Below, in pieces: positions 1-12,948 of a stretch of DNA of 64,000 bases; within the stretch, counting starts at the first letter, position 1; every line of letters starts with the position of its first letter. Source of the stretch: Ulva prolifera (taxonomy: Eukaryota; Chlorophyta; Ulvophyceae; Ulvales; Ulvaceae). The stretch lies in NCBI GenBank assembly GCA_023078555.1, contig CM041198.1, positions 12,305,374 through 12,369,373 of the forward strand, read 5' to 3'. The position numbers and the translations under genes were made by a program. The notes below the pieces were generated by a model, which saw only the letters and a program-made list of their open reading frames with translations, searched no databases and had not been told where the DNA came from.

Positions 1-1120
1 ACAAGCGCCGCTTGGTCAAACGCTTGTGCAGCAGCTACTTCAGAATCATAACATCCTAAGTGCACGTGCTTTCCTGCTACGCGGATATAAGCTTCCCACT
101 TCTGTGTTCGCTTGTTCAGCCGCACTCCATGGTATCTGGATGTCTGTGCTTGGAGCCGCTGTTCCACTCCACGCAAAGATGCCGCAAGATCAGCCAGAGG
201 CATGCTTGTCAGCTGTGAAATTTCATGCGCGTAGTCTTCAATGGAGAAATTCAATTTGGCATCCTTCTCACCGCGAGCACAGATGGCAGCACGGTCGTAT
301 GCTCTTGCAGCCTCGACCTCGTCACGATGGCGGCCAAGGTTAACATCTTTGCCGGCAACTTTGATCTGAGCCTTCCATCGACTGGTTTGTGTGTGCCAGC
401 TCACACCCCGGTATGCAGACGTCCCTGACATTCTCGCGGCGAATCCTGCACGTGCATCAAGACAGTAAAGCAACACTGCACCCATACTCCATTCGCAACA
501 AAAGAGATGCGAGTGTCATGTTCGAGATGCACAGCGACGTTGAACTACGGGGCGCGGTGGTCGCGACGTAGCACTGCCTGGGACAGGATGACGCAAGAAT
601 CCATGACAGACCTTCCAGCTGCTACTGAGGCAAAATGACACCTAGTGGCGCATTTCGCGCGTTCGACTGGCCATTTAGAGCTTGAAAGGGGCTCTAGGCG
701 TGGGTGGGAGGTTCACTGGCACAGTCGTATCAGGAATCGGATCGCGGACCTGTCAATCGAGCCTGCTTCCTTGACCCCGTGTCTTTCGCAGCTTCCCGCT
801 CAGATATACGTTTGCTGGCTCCCGATTCCCTTGCAGCACGTGCGGGTGTCCGGGTGGAAGTGGTGGCTGTCTGAGCCTGTGTCTGCGAGCTGCTGCTGCC
901 TGCGTCCACGCTGTTTCTGGTGGGCGCACCATTACCTTTGAATAATGGCAGCTGCCCGCTGCCAACATCGCCGCGCCCTCCGGATGCGAACACAGCAGGT
1001 TCACCGCCGTGCAGAGCTTGCTGAGACATGGCGCTCATGTCGCCTGATGGCGAGGTTTTCCCGTCTTCAGACAGTCCTGTTGGTAATGGTAATGGTAGAG
1101 CCGGGCAACAAACGTCTATC
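1..1120 (-). CDS. Double AP2-domain transcription factor (AINTEGUMENTA-like), 3' end outside window
   Basis: Two AP2 DNA-binding domains are read on the minus strand in the exon 445-1. The first contains YRGVSWHTQTSRWKAQIKV and ends ARAYDRAA. After a linker of the usual plant length (with EDYAHEISQL), the second starts SRYHGVRLNKRTQKW and runs off the window edge at VAAAQAFDQAA. An upstream exon ending at 750 joins it in phase 1 (donor CAG|GTCCGC, acceptor GTGCAG|GATTC). That exon encodes a Ser/Thr/Ala/Arg-rich, probably disordered region. Its 5' limit is not settled: the frame has an ATG at 1038 and a possible splice acceptor at 1121, and no ATG further upstream. Tandem AP2 proteins of this type are nuclear transcription factors of the green lineage. 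The family call is firm; the N-terminus and the orthologue are not. Confidence 0.85.
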
Positions 1121-1164
1121 CTGGAGAAAACGTGCTGTTCAGGTATCCCATTATATCCGCGCAA

Positions 1165-3796
1165 GTACTGGTGTCTACCCGTCGTGAAGTATCTTCATAT
1201 GCACCATGATGCCGACATGACGAAACGGTTGCGCTGCAAGCGGCTGTGGCAAGCGCGTGCGAACACAGAGCATGAAGCCCGTGGAGCCTGTGATCCGTGC
1301 CGACCGCATTGCACCCGCCTCGCTACGCCGAGGTAAACACTTTACATCAAATCGCTGCAGCGCCTCCTGATACAGGCAGTACATACAACAAATATACTTA
1401 AAAGTTTTTTGAGAAGCCGCGAAGCCGTTTTTCCGTTCAATACGCAATACGCACAGCGCGACATTCCGATTCCGGACGGCATGACGTGGGCTGGCAACGG
1501 TGGCCCCGTGACCACGCGTTAAGAGCAAATTCAATAAGTTTTGCCTTCCGAGCGCGTCTGTGGTGCAATGCAATAGGCCAATGAGGTGTATGGGTCGCAC
1601 TTGGGCGGCGGGAAGCGTGCGGAAAGCGCTGCCGCTCCGAAGGTCGCAGCGTCGCGTTGTTGGAGCTCTTGGTCCACAATATATAAAAGAGCATCTGCAG
1701 CTGTCACACACGCCATTCTGTCGCATTTCACAGCGGCGAAAATAGCAACGCTGCGGCCAAACTACTGTGGACCGAAAGGTGATGGCAGGAGTACAAACTA
1801 AGACTCGGCAATGTTCCGCGTTCCCAAATGTACATTGCATCTTCGTGGCATTACTTGGAAGTATCAACCATTCCAGCTCGTCGCATTGCCTGAAGCAAAA
1901 CAAAACGGATGCGGTATTCGGCGCAATATCCACGTCAGCACGAAACCGTGCATGCATGCGCACGATTCGATTTCGGAACAGTGTTCGCCGCACGTGAGCG
2001 CCTCAAGTATCCCCGGCGTAAGAGAACGCCAGGTGTTGCGCTTGTGTGACTTTGCAAAAGAGCCCAACAGTTGTGCCGCTATTCTCGCGTTGGGCCGTAA
2101 CATGCGTGGCATTGTTTCACAACCACAGGGCCCTGGGCCGGGCCAAGGAGGAGCGAAAACTGCGCACACTGGGAGCACACGTCAGTGCGGAGTCTGTTGC
2201 TTGGATGCCTCTTTCGGTCCCGGATTTCGGAGTTGTCAATGTCCAAATGGAGACGGCTATATGTCTTCATGCATACGAACATAAATCCGCGATCATGCCC
2301 GACTTTTGTCCTTTGCAACTACATACATACATACGTCGTAAGTTTCTAGGTCCATCTGTGCTCGAAGGTTGGACACAGATGGCCACACATCCTTCTGCAC
2401 AAGTGCAGGAAGCATGGCTACATATTGCAGCGCTGGTATTTGCAGTGTAGTAAGCTGCGTGCCAAGCAGGAGCGATAATTTTTGGGGAGAGCGTCGTTCG
2501 ATCGCGAGTTCCGGAGCCCAAGCCGACGCCCCGGCGAGAGCATGTGCTATTCCACAGCCAGGCTTCACTGACGGCAAGTGCTTTCGATGTAATGGTCTTT
2601 CCATTCAACGACGATGTACGATGCTCTGTGACTGTAGCTAACACTTGTGGTTGGGACACTGCGCGCGGATGTTTCAAACGCCTAGGCATCTGCTGCTCGG
2701 AGGATCTGGGATACAGGCCCTAAACATCATGCGTTGACCATGTGTGCTGGTGAAAATTTTCATTCGGACGCCCCTTGACAAGGGGGCGCACTGCAGGTGG
2801 GCCACGTAGCACCCACACCACATAAGAATTTGAGATCTGGCAGCACAATTAAGCTCAACTATTGAAGATTGAACAGAACAAAATTGCAGTCACGGTAAAC
2901 GCCACACTCTAATCTTCATCAAGGAGCTGCTATTCCCACTACAATGTTCAACCGACGAAACGTGGCAAGTCAGCATCTTCCGCAGCTTTCAAGGCCATAA
3001 TGCACCTCGAACATGTCCACCCCAGATACATATAATGCTCCACCTACCAATCGTTTGTGCCCCCTGAACCACTTGATGACAATGCGGCTGCTCCTGGGCT
3101 GGCAGGACTTGGCTCACATGCTACACCACCCTTGCTCTGGAACACCAGCTCCTCCTCCAACGTGACATAGACACGATCACGAATTTCCTCGCTGACAATG
3201 TCAGCCTCGTGAAGAGAGGCTGAAGAAGCATGTCGTCTGGAATGCCTGAAAGCAGCTTGTCAATTCACTTAGAGGTGCAGGCAACTGATCCAACTGAGCC
3301 AGCGCACAGAGGCGCGGATACGAGTACTATGTGCCAACCGTTGTCATCTGAGGTCAGTTACACCAAGTCTCACCACAGCCGTTTCGGGCTTGAAACATTG
3401 TGTACAGTGCTGCTAGAGCCCAAAATTTTTAAAACAAAGTTCCAAGATAAATTGATCTCAAAGGCATCTGCAGCGACTTGATGATGTTTAAACAACCGAA
3501 GTTCTGTGTTGAAGATGTGATTGAAAGGTTCACGCTAAAATTACAGATCTACACCACATGCACAGTATGGTTGTACGGATGGCTGCATAATGAAGCACTC
3601 CAGAATGAACATGTGTTGCAAGGAGAAAGGGCGAAAGGAACCACAGGCATCACACACATAGCGCACCCCAATCACATCAGCACTGCCGGCAAAAATTGCA
3701 ACACAGGATGGAACATGTGTGTGTAGATGCAGGGGACAGCAAAACGATATGGTATATGCTTGGATTCTGCATGGTTGCTCTGTGACGCTCCTATCA
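1165..3796. other. Intergenic, no recognisable gene
   Basis: Lies between the AP2 gene and the 3' end of the ABC1K gene. Open frames here (the longest spans 1175-1993 on the minus strand) look like random translation, with no domain, no sensible composition and no splice partners. The only notable element is the short repeat tail at 2296-2336, listed separately. Confidence 0.5.
2296..2336 (+). repeat. Dispersed repeat tail ending in (CATA)n
   Basis: About 40 bases ending TTTGCAACTACATACATACA match, with a few changes, the reverse complement of the core of the repeat cluster at 46.26-46.79 kb (GTCCTTTGTAACTACATACA). A conserved core followed by a short tetranucleotide tail is what the 3' end of a LINE or SINE looks like; that identification is inferred. 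Confidence 0.45.
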
Positions 3797-6700
3797 TCAA
3801 GACAACTGCACCATCCGCACAGGACTCGATCGATTGACAACGACAGTTCCGGCCGCAGTACTGGCCGATTTCTCGACGTAGACACCATCTTGGCCAGCTT
3901 TTTCTGGGCTGGAACCTGGTGGCCACTCTCCGTGTGCTTGGGCACCTGCAGTGTCCGCACCCTTGGCCGCGGTCATTTGTGGCCGGAAGGTTACATGGAC
4001 TGCAGGCTGAGATTCTATTGCAGACACGTTTGTGTCATGCAATTCCGTCTTGCCTTCCATCGCTGCGCCCACTGTCCATGCGTCGGGTAAGAAAGGGAAC
4101 AATGTGGACACTGGGACGTCTGCCCGGGACGCCAGTGAGCATGCGACCCGCGATGCAATCTCCATGGCTGATGTCTGCACCACCTGTGAGTCAGCTGTAC
4201 TTGCTAAAACAACAGCAAGGGTGCGCCGCAACTCCCGAATCTGCTCTGTGGGATTGAGCATCATCTGGGGAATCGTCTGAAGGTCAAACCTCCCCATGTC
4301 TTCAGGATTAGCCCCAAGGATTACACCCACTAGTTCAAGCTGGGTGTCTAGCAAAACTTCTTGTTCGTCACTGAGCTTTGGGAGAAACGTGTCCACAAAC
4401 ATGTCAAGTGGCACGAAGCCTTTGCCAGGCACTGGCACTGGAGGTGGTGCTGGGGCTGGGAGGGTTCCAATAAATGGCAAGCGTGGTTGCATGTTTGCGC
4501 GAGATAGCACATATGCCTTGCGGAGCCTGTCGCGCAGAAGCAAGTCTAGACCGTGGCTGGCCTCATCAATCAAAATGGGCCGCAATTCCTTGGCATCCTG
4601 CATCATTGTGGCTGTCACACACGATTTCATAGTGGCAACAATCACATTTGGTATGAAGACCCAAGCAGATACAGAACAATTTCAGAAGCAGAGAATATTT
4701 ACAGAGGCAGAAGAATCACATTCAGAACACAAGCCGGTGTGACATTTGTAAAGTGCGACGATTTGCGCTCATGATGTCATGTGGGGTGCCAGGCTGCTTG
4801 CACCACAGTGGCTATGATGAACATCGACCCATGGAAGCGACGATGCAAGTAAAATGGTGACGCCCATGTGGCCTGCCTACTGACACGCTGGGTATGCTTT
4901 GATGGCACTTTTGCATGCGCACCTTCGACAGGAGGAACGCAATGACCTCTTGCATGGAAGCCCCATCCGCAGGAGTTGCATCGAAGTCGATGAAGCCGCC
5001 CTGGCTGTCCGCTACAAACCCAAGGGCCGCATTGAGGAGCGTTGACAGCCGCGTTGGTTTCAGTTTGCCATCAGACCCGAAGAGAATCTCCCGCAACACA
5101 ACTGCGAGGGAGCGAGTATCATTTCGCAGCACTTTGCGCACGACAAATGGATACGCCTGACTCACCATCTGGTAGCCAGGATCGCCGGTCAAGGCGATGC
5201 CCTCTAGTGTCGCCACTCCGCGTGCCAGCAGCGACATGTACGGCGGCACAGAGAAGGGGATCTCCAGCGTCACAGAGAGAAGGTCCTGCAACTTTGCACA
5301 CATCACGACGGCCACAGCACTGTAGCTCACATCAACAGGCCAACAGACACATAAGAAAGACTCGCCCACCGGCATGCAGGCAATGCTGCGCAGCGGCTGC
5401 CACTCAGGTGTGGTCAACAGCGGCCACATGGCAAGGCCAGCTGCAAGTCTGCTTGACGCCGATGTTGCACTATGCTTCACATCGGAGTGTACCTGAGAGA
5501 GAGCTTGAAAATTGAATGCAGCAGCGCCGCCGCCCCGTAGGTAAGGCGACAGCACACGATCCATGACTGGGATGATCAGCGCCCGGTCACAGTTTGAGGG
5601 GAGAAATCCCAGCGCTACAAAGTCATCAATGAGGGAGTCCCAATCTTTGTTGGCGAGGTGGATGACAGCGGACACCATGGCTTCGCGGTCAGGTTTGGGG
5701 ATCTCAGCGACAAGCCCGAAGTCCAGAACAGCCAACTTGCCTGTGTTTGGGCCCTCGGTGACTCTCAGAAGATTTCCAGGATGAGGGTCACCTGCAGTTG
5801 TGCTGTGATCATGCATAAGTGACGCGCGGACTTGTGGGAGCAGCCTCACATGCAACGGACACCACAGGACCTCCGGCACAGCTCGGGCGCCGTACCGTGG
5901 AAGAAACCTGCAAACACAGCGCCAAAGTCAAGCTCAAGTGCAACATGGAAGTCATGCTGGTGTGCAGTCAGCTCTAACTGCTGCATACAGCTTAGGCCGC
6001 AGCGCATGCATGTGCGGCTGACTGCTCCAATCCAGCACTGAAATGCTGTGCCATCCCACACCCATCAAATCATGCGATTGGATTGCGCTGTGCTACTGTG
6101 TAATGCCTGCGGTGTGCGGTGCTGCCTGAATTTCCGAATCAGTCTATGCATTACCGACACCTTCAAACCCTGAGCAGCATACCGATCTCCAGAAGTTGGA
6201 TGAGAAACATCTCCTGGCCAGTTTTGACTAGAGAATTGATTTCATCTTTTGGCAAGAGGGTCAGCTTCTCTCCAGAAATCCATTCCATTACAAGAACACG
6301 CCGGGTGGTAAGCTCCAGATTGGGCTCAGGGATGACCACTTGTGCCTTGGTGAACTCGAAGTCATCCAGCAGCATGCGCATACGTTGCTGATTTAGAGCC
6401 TCGTTGCGGAAGTCCATCTCGGTGTACAGCCCCTCCGCAAACGTTGATAGCAGCTGCTGGTAGTCTGTGGTCTGTGCAGTGAAGCGCTTCACAACCGCCT
6501 CGTACACACCGACACCACGGCGGAGTACGTACAGGTCCTTGCTTATCGTGGACAGGGCCGATGGACGCTGCACCTTCACGGCGACCTCCTCGCCAGTGGC
6601 GGCAAGACGTGCACGGTACACCTGCGCAAGCGATGCAGCTCCAATAGGCTCCGCAGAGAACTCAGTGAACATTTCGTGCACAGGTGCCCCGAGATCCTCC

Positions 6701-7904
6701 TCAATGATCGCGCGTGCCTCCTCTGTCGAAAAAGGCGATATGCTATCCTGCAGGCCAGGTGCCTATTTGAAAGGCCCCCCGCCCCTCCCCCGGCGGTTCA
6801 GGTGTAATATGCGACAGTCAGCGGGCTGGCCCTTACTGAGAAGACTCGCGCCCACACAGCAGGTCGCCAGCCATTGCAAGGTGGGCATGGGCAATCGGGC
6901 TTGATATTGATTGATGCACTACCAAGATGGGTGGCAAGACATCTGCACTGGCAGTTAAGGAACTGTACCTGCAACTTTGCAAGCTCCATCATGACCGCCG
7001 GCGGCAGTACATCCGGACGAATGGACAGAATTTGCCCAAGTTTCAAGAATGTTGGACCTGCATTACACTGCCATTCTCTACAAAGATTTGCCACTACATT
7101 TGGAGGACAGCCTGACATGCATATATCTACTTTGGTCTTCAACAGTCTCTGGCGGACGGCTTCAGATGGACCATGCTCAGCTGTTTTCTGTGACCAGGCT
7201 GAAGATGGCGTGGAATCCATCATGGCCAAGAGACAAACAGACCGCACAGAACAAAATGCTGGGAGCACCTGGGTGAATCATGCGCAGGTCGAACTGCAAT
7301 GTCAATGGGTCACACCGAGCTGCTCAAGGTTGGCAACGGCCTCCCGCGCCAGCCTCCCCTGATCTCGCTCAATTGTCCCTCGAATGAAAGAGTTTGCCAG
7401 GGACGTCAGCCACGGCAGAGAAATACCTGCAAACCGTGTCCAGCGGCTGGCGAGCTCTCCAGGGCGCTTCTTCCAGAACTCTGCAATGCGATCTTCATTG
7501 TACACCAGGGGTAGACCCTCCTCGTCCACGGCATCAGGGTCAAAGTCAGCCATTCGCATCCGCTGACGGCTCACATAAGACACCTCGTTTATACTTCGAG
7601 TGTCCAATTGGTTCAAGTCCATCGAGGAGTCGACATTGGTCAAGTTGGAGATGTTTAGGCTGGGCATTCCTGGAAGGATCCTGATTGGGTGTGGCGGAGC
7701 TGTTGCTTGAGCTGCCGTGCTTCGAGCAGCCCCTGGGATGTTGGTGGCAGCAAATGGGCGGGTAGCGAGACTGGACGGCGCTTGCCCGTGGTGCAGTGGC
7801 AGCCGATTGCAGATACTTGTACGCAGTGCCATTGGACTGCTTGGCTGCATATTACTTCCGGATCTCAGTGGAGATAGGGCTTTAATCAGACCCGCCGCAG
7901 GCAT
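3797..7904 (-). CDS. ABC1-family atypical kinase (ABC1K/ADCK/UbiB), probably plastid, 7 exons
   Basis: Exons 7904-7316, 7057-6969, 6747-6183, 5907-5896, 5791-5493, 5285-4923 and 4597-3797 join in frame to about 905 aa. The hallmarks of the ABC1 family are present: the KxGQ motif (FLKLGQ, K202-Q205), the Ala-rich loop GAASLAQVY, the VAVK lysine, the catalytic GFFHGDPHPGN (415-425) and LDFG (442-444). The first 60 or so residues are rich in Ser, Ala and Arg, like a transit peptide, so plastid (less likely mitochondrial) location is inferred. Family members associate with plastoglobules or the inner membrane and act on quinone and prenyl-lipid metabolism. A C-terminal extension of about 270 aa follows the kinase core. 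The fourth exon is a 12-nt microexon. The family is certain; the ABC1K subgroup is not. Confidence 0.93.
5896..5907 (-). other. 12-nt microexon of the ABC1K gene
   Basis: Minus-strand sequence GTTTCTTCCACG, preceded by TTTGCAG and followed by GTACGG. The preceding exon ends in phase 1 (ATC|G) and the next begins GTGACCCTCATCC. Including the 12 nt gives LEIG-FFH-GDPHPGN, the exact spacing of the family's catalytic motif. Leaving it out keeps the frame but deletes four residues, including the motif histidine. Confidence 0.85.
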
Positions 7905-9435
7905 AGGCTACTCAAGTTCTCATATCGCTTGGATGACTCTTAGCCTCGAGGTACGTGAGATTTGCAAAGACACGCCGTTGTGGTCGCGCCAGATTCCGCA
8001 GCTGTGCTTAACATAGAGTTGCATGCAGACTGCCTTGATACACACATACATGATCAATGCCTTGTGCTGCATTATGGGGACTGTTATCATCACGCATGGG
8101 GCTACGTGCGCCTGTGACCAGCGTTTAAGTGCATGTGTGGCTCACACGGACAAGCAAAGATACTGAGCGTGAACATGCCTCTTGTGCATGTACAAGAGCG
8201 AAACATTTCGAGACATACGTGATCTCAAATTCTGGCACTGTAACGCATCAATCCGCGGTAAGAAAATCTTCACGCAAACAGACGGTGAACAGCCAACCGG
8301 GCGCGGCCTGTTTGCGAAGGAAGGATTGGCAAGCTCATCAGTGCAGCATTGATCGACAAGTTCACATGGTACACTTTGATCGGCATACCTGTGCTTACTC
8401 TGAGTACAGCTTGTCAATATGGGTGATGGTCGACGCTGCGTTGGATCAGACCGAGCCGGTCGACAGCCGGTTACTAGCAGAAACGCAAAGTGGCAAAGGA
8501 CAAGGGAGAGTTTTGCATGAAAATGAAGCTGAATCTGCCGATCGCTTTGCAACAGTACCAGGATGCCCGACAATGAAGGAAGCTAGGAAGTACTTGAAGA
8601 CAGACGAGGGGCTGTCGGGTACAATGTGGCAATGTGGAAGCGAGCGGATGGCAAATTGTGCATTTATTTAGGATGTGGATGAAACTGGATATGACATCAA
8701 CATGCTTGCGAATGGTACATTCTTTCATTGCTCCCGACCGCCAACTAGACATTCATCATGTTTGCGCCAGCCTGGCATGGCACGACGCTGCAAGCACCAT
8801 AAGCCACGGCGGGAAAAATCCCCATCAGGGACCTACAGTCATGTCATATGATGATATTTTGTCGCTTGATTCATGCAGCAACAAGTGCGCCTCGTTCAGC
8901 AGCGGTAATGTTACGCCGAGTCCGGAAATCCATCCATGACCACACGTCAGAACCTGATTTGTTGGAAAGGAGACCCAGTTTGACTGCATGCAGAAAATGT
9001 AATAGCCTAAAAATAAAGTAGCAACTTTCTCACGCTGTACCTGCCAATATTGTATCGATACAGAGCGAATGCTTCACACGTGACGTGCTCAAAGTTGTTT
9101 GGAGCAGGCTCTCACAACCACATATTGCAACAAGTATGAGAGCCAGCAAAAGCCTCGGCATTTCAACAGGTCGACTCTGCCAAGATTTCTGTAGCGATGA
9201 ACAATACCAACCCATCCACAACGGGATTGCTCAATTCCCCGTGAACACACAGATACACGCACACACATTTGACATCAGCAAAACTGCACGTGAGGACTGT
9301 GCGCGCAGAACAGATGTCAACTTGGTCGAATTCGAGGTAAACTCTAGACAATTTCTTATGTTCTGGTCATTGTACATGCCAGCATCTCCTAGACCGCAGA
9401 CCGGCCATGGCAGTCCACAATATAGGAACAGCTAG
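7905..9435. other. Intergenic, no recognisable gene
   Basis: This is the 5' flank of the ABC1K gene and the 3' flank of the V-ATPase d gene. An open frame at 8129-8671 (+) has no recognisable domain and an unlikely composition. Nothing else is seen. Confidence 0.45.
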
Positions 9436-11396
9436 CTAGAACATCAGGCAAATGCCATCATTGATACGATGCTTTTGATCTTGAGCAACACACTCGGAGA
9501 CCCACATAATATTGCGGATCTCTTGTTCTGCCAATCTCATGTATGAATAAAATATCGAGTAGTGGAATTGCTGATCATAGCACGCTTTGCAGCGTTCTAC
9601 CTCCTCTTCATACAGAAGTTTGTCCAGCATCTGCCCCTCACCTGTGCCCAGCTTCTGAAAAATTGTGGCATATGCTGGAACCTTTTCCATAGCCCCGCGA
9701 ATCTGGTCAAAGTCTTCGGCTAGTGCGAGCTCCATGTGGCCATGAGGGTACAGGAGCCCAAAGTCGGAGTAGAGCTTCCGCCGCTCATCACGGGAAACTT
9801 CTGTCCCAATAGAGTTGAGGGTGATGTTCAGTGCTCGCCGGTCGGCCTGCACGCACATGACACAATATTGTAAGCGAGATGCACAAATCATTTGATAACA
9901 GCAGCACTTCTCGTAACCCAACCCAATGTTTTGACGATCGCTGCGTCATGTTTATTAAGACCAATGGCACATCAAATTTACAACCGGTCGCTCAAATGCT
10001 TGTATATATGTATATGTAGCTTAGATAGAAGGCAGAGATAAATTGAACCCTATGAAACATTGGCAGAACGCTGACGACGCGAATGAGCACGCTTGAGCAG
10101 CCGCGACCCACACGCAGCTACCTCCCTCACGCGTCCACATGCATGCATGAAGACAGGAACACTCCAACGCGAGCTGTGCGGGGGGGAAACAGAGTGCAGC
10201 TGGTGAAAAGGATCTTCGGATTGGCTTGACATTGTGTGATGTGAGGATATGCCAGCTCGACAAGATGGCCTACGAGCGTAGTGTTGTAAGATGCAGCCTC
10301 CACTGCATTGCACAGTGGCAATGGAGGGCAGGTTGTCGTACCTCAAATTGCAACATTTCCCCCATGATCTCAGCCGTTGCTCCACCCAATTCTGAGCAGA
10401 ACTTGGCAAAGTCATTCAGATAAGCCTTGTACAGCGTGTTCCTTAGGATCTCCAGATTCATTTCGTCAAGGTCCTCACTACTAAGTGAGGCACTGAAGTA
10501 TGGCCCAAGAGGGGTGTCACGCAGGACGAGATCGTACAGTTCGCTCATGTTTGCGGCAACTGCCAGACGCTCCATGTTGTCAAATACTCCCAGTGGATGG
10601 CACTTTTCCTTTAGTTCCTACAGGAAACGCAAAAGGTGAGCCATGGTGCACTTGACATGCTGTGCAACACGTGCATCTGCAACTGCAAAACAGAGGGGAA
10701 CGCACTTGCACATCACGCTCATGCACCAGACCAGTGACGATGAGTACGACGTTGTCAATCATGTGACCGTATGTACAAAAGTCCAGGAAGGTAGAGAGTG
10801 GAGAATCAGCATGAGCACGCATAAGCTGCCACGTATCTGCAAGCCTGCGGGTGCATCCATCCACGATCGCGGTGGTATGCAATGGTGGAGCCTCGTTCAC
10901 CAGGTAGGCACCGTAGTCTGTACCAGTCTGCAAAGCCAACGGTGCCGTTCAAAGCAAATGAGCACGGCTAAACGCAAAAATACATCGAATACCGAATACA
11001 TCGTAAGCAAAGTGGTACAGAATATACGGACAGAGCACGTATTGACCAAGAACACGTGAGCAGATCAGAGGGGAGCATTACTAGGAAGAGCTTGACGTCG
11101 TCCAGTGACTCGCATTGCTGAAGACTATTGTAGTCAGAAGCAGTGAGCAAAGCGCCTTTGTGCCCACGAAGCATGCCCTCTGCACCAGGCGCGGACCTTT
11201 ACCGTCATCTCTACATTACCGAGCAGAAAGCAGTCACGTCGACGTAAGACATGAACGAGTGCTGCTCCGAAAGCTTTGCCGGCGCATGCGGCAGTGCATT
11301 TGCCATGCCACGTAGCAAGGTCGGCATCTTAGCAGACAAGGGTGCACAGCACGTACCGAGGAAGCCATCTTTGATGTTGAACGAAACGGCGTCCAT
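9436..11396 (-). CDS. VHA-d: V-type proton ATPase subunit d (V0 sector), 5 exons
   Basis: Exons 11396-11357, 11179-11082, 10927-10706, 10617-10342 and 9846-9436 join in phase to 348 aa, the normal length of this subunit. It starts MDAVSFNIKDGFLEG. Family signatures are RGHKGALLTASDYNSLQQCE, FCTYGHMIDNVVLIVTG, ADRRALNITLNSIGTE, FGLLYPHGH and EQEIRNIMWVSECVAQ. Subunit d sits on top of the membrane c-ring of the V-ATPase and couples it to the central stalk, so it acts on vacuolar and endomembranes in proton pumping. The exons are compact with short introns and no anomaly was seen. The C-terminus ends DGICLMF, close to the usual VYMF ending. Confidence 0.97.
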
Positions 11397-12948
11397 TTTT
11401 AAACTCCAACAGTGGAATGCTGCAAAGGATATAGACGATGCCTTGCTTACCAAAGAACCAGGAGTCACGACAGCGGAGTGGCGAGTGCGATCGGCACACG
11501 AACAAACACACACACACACAGACTTGTCGCACAAGCCGTGGAATAATAAGTTATCGTTTACGCTTCTTATGCAATCGCGCATCTCTGGTGTGTATGTCAT
11601 TCCGCATCCTGAATTCGTCGCGGACCTGTCTACCTCGCTGGTCCTCCCGCAATCTCGATGTGCGGATCAACGCGGCTTTCATGACAAACCCCGGACCGCT
11701 TGGGGAGTGCAGGAAGGTGCACACCAAGCTAGCACACGATCAAGCTGTGACACGAGCACACACTAGGTCTGATGATGGCCATGCGCAGGTGGAGATGTAT
11801 GTCAACAAGTGTCAATCGTAAACCGTTTCCGCAAACACTATTTGCGGGGACAATGGAACAGATGCCTACACCCGGTGCCCACTTTGGCTGCGCAAAAAGG
11901 ATACCACACTATTACTATTTTTATCACCCCTTCCGTGAGGTGCTTTAGATCTACTCCACATAGAGGTGCGACAATACCATAGCTGCCAAGGCGATTTGGT
12001 ATGCATGACCGCGGTGCAACGAAGCCTCACAACTGAAGACTCGCTCCGGGAGTTGCAAGCATGGGTCGCTCTGTCAGCAACATAAGTTCTGCAAGGCAAT
12101 ATTACCCTAATCATGCTTGATACAGAAACACTGTGCGAATCTAACCTTAAGTGTCGCCCTGTCCAGCAGCCCACAGTCACACCCCATGGAAGCACATCCC
12201 AAACACATTTGTGTGCAGATTGAATGGATTGCCTTCAGCAGTAGCTGATTGCACGACGGAACCAAGGAAGACTTGGAGGAAGGGTGGGTTCCCGGTAGGC
12301 AAGGATGCTCCAGCTCATGCCGAGCTAAGGCTAACCTCGTTGCTATGTATCTCGAGATCCGTGTGCATAATTCTATGACACGACCATTGGGAAGTTAACG
12401 GCTTCGGAGACCGAAACCGGGACAGCCTGCATCAGCAACTATTGGGGCATATTCCAATTCATTATGTACTTCAGGGCAACACTGCTGTCAGTTCAGGTGG
12501 GTGCAAATCTCTATGCTATAGAATTCCAGCTTCCAGCTTTGAACTGTTTCACAGGAAATGGGGACAATGTCTACCTGGACCTGTCCGTCCTTCTCACACC
12601 TACCCATCAGCACATATCTAGACTGAATCAAGCGTGGAGTAAGCCCAGAGCTCTGCATACATCAGTCACACCACATCTGCCACATGTTGGTGGCCCTGCT
12701 GCATGCTGGCTAGATTGTATCTTGCAGTGGTAGTACACTAGCCTGAGTCCAACACACAGGAACGATGTATCACCGGTTAACGACCTTGAACTCCTGATGC
12801 CATGCAAACAGCACACATCTGATTGTAAGCTAGCATGAGCATGAAGATGCATGCCTTGCTGCTTGCCACAAGATTGTAAGGGCGATACCTCACGCAGACT
12901 GAAGAATGCAAGACAGGTAGGCCAAGGGGCCCTAGGATCCCACATCGT
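11397..12948. other. Intergenic, no recognisable gene
   Basis: Between the V-ATPase d start codon and the MAP kinase stop codon. A short CA run near 11509-11521 is present. The open frames have no recognisable features. Confidence 0.45.

Noticed and set aside
1175..1993. 272-codon minus-strand frame
   Set aside because: No domain, erratic composition and no coding-like neighbours; length alone is weak evidence at this base composition.
7131..7198. Extra ABC1K exon between exons 1 and 2
   Set aside because: The stretch is open and has an acceptor, but its downstream phase fails, whereas joining 7316 directly to 7057 gives EQLGPTFLKLGQ, the expected family sequence.
8129..8671. 180-codon plus-strand frame
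   Set aside because: No domain, no splice chain, and composition no different from other chance frames in the same intergenic region.
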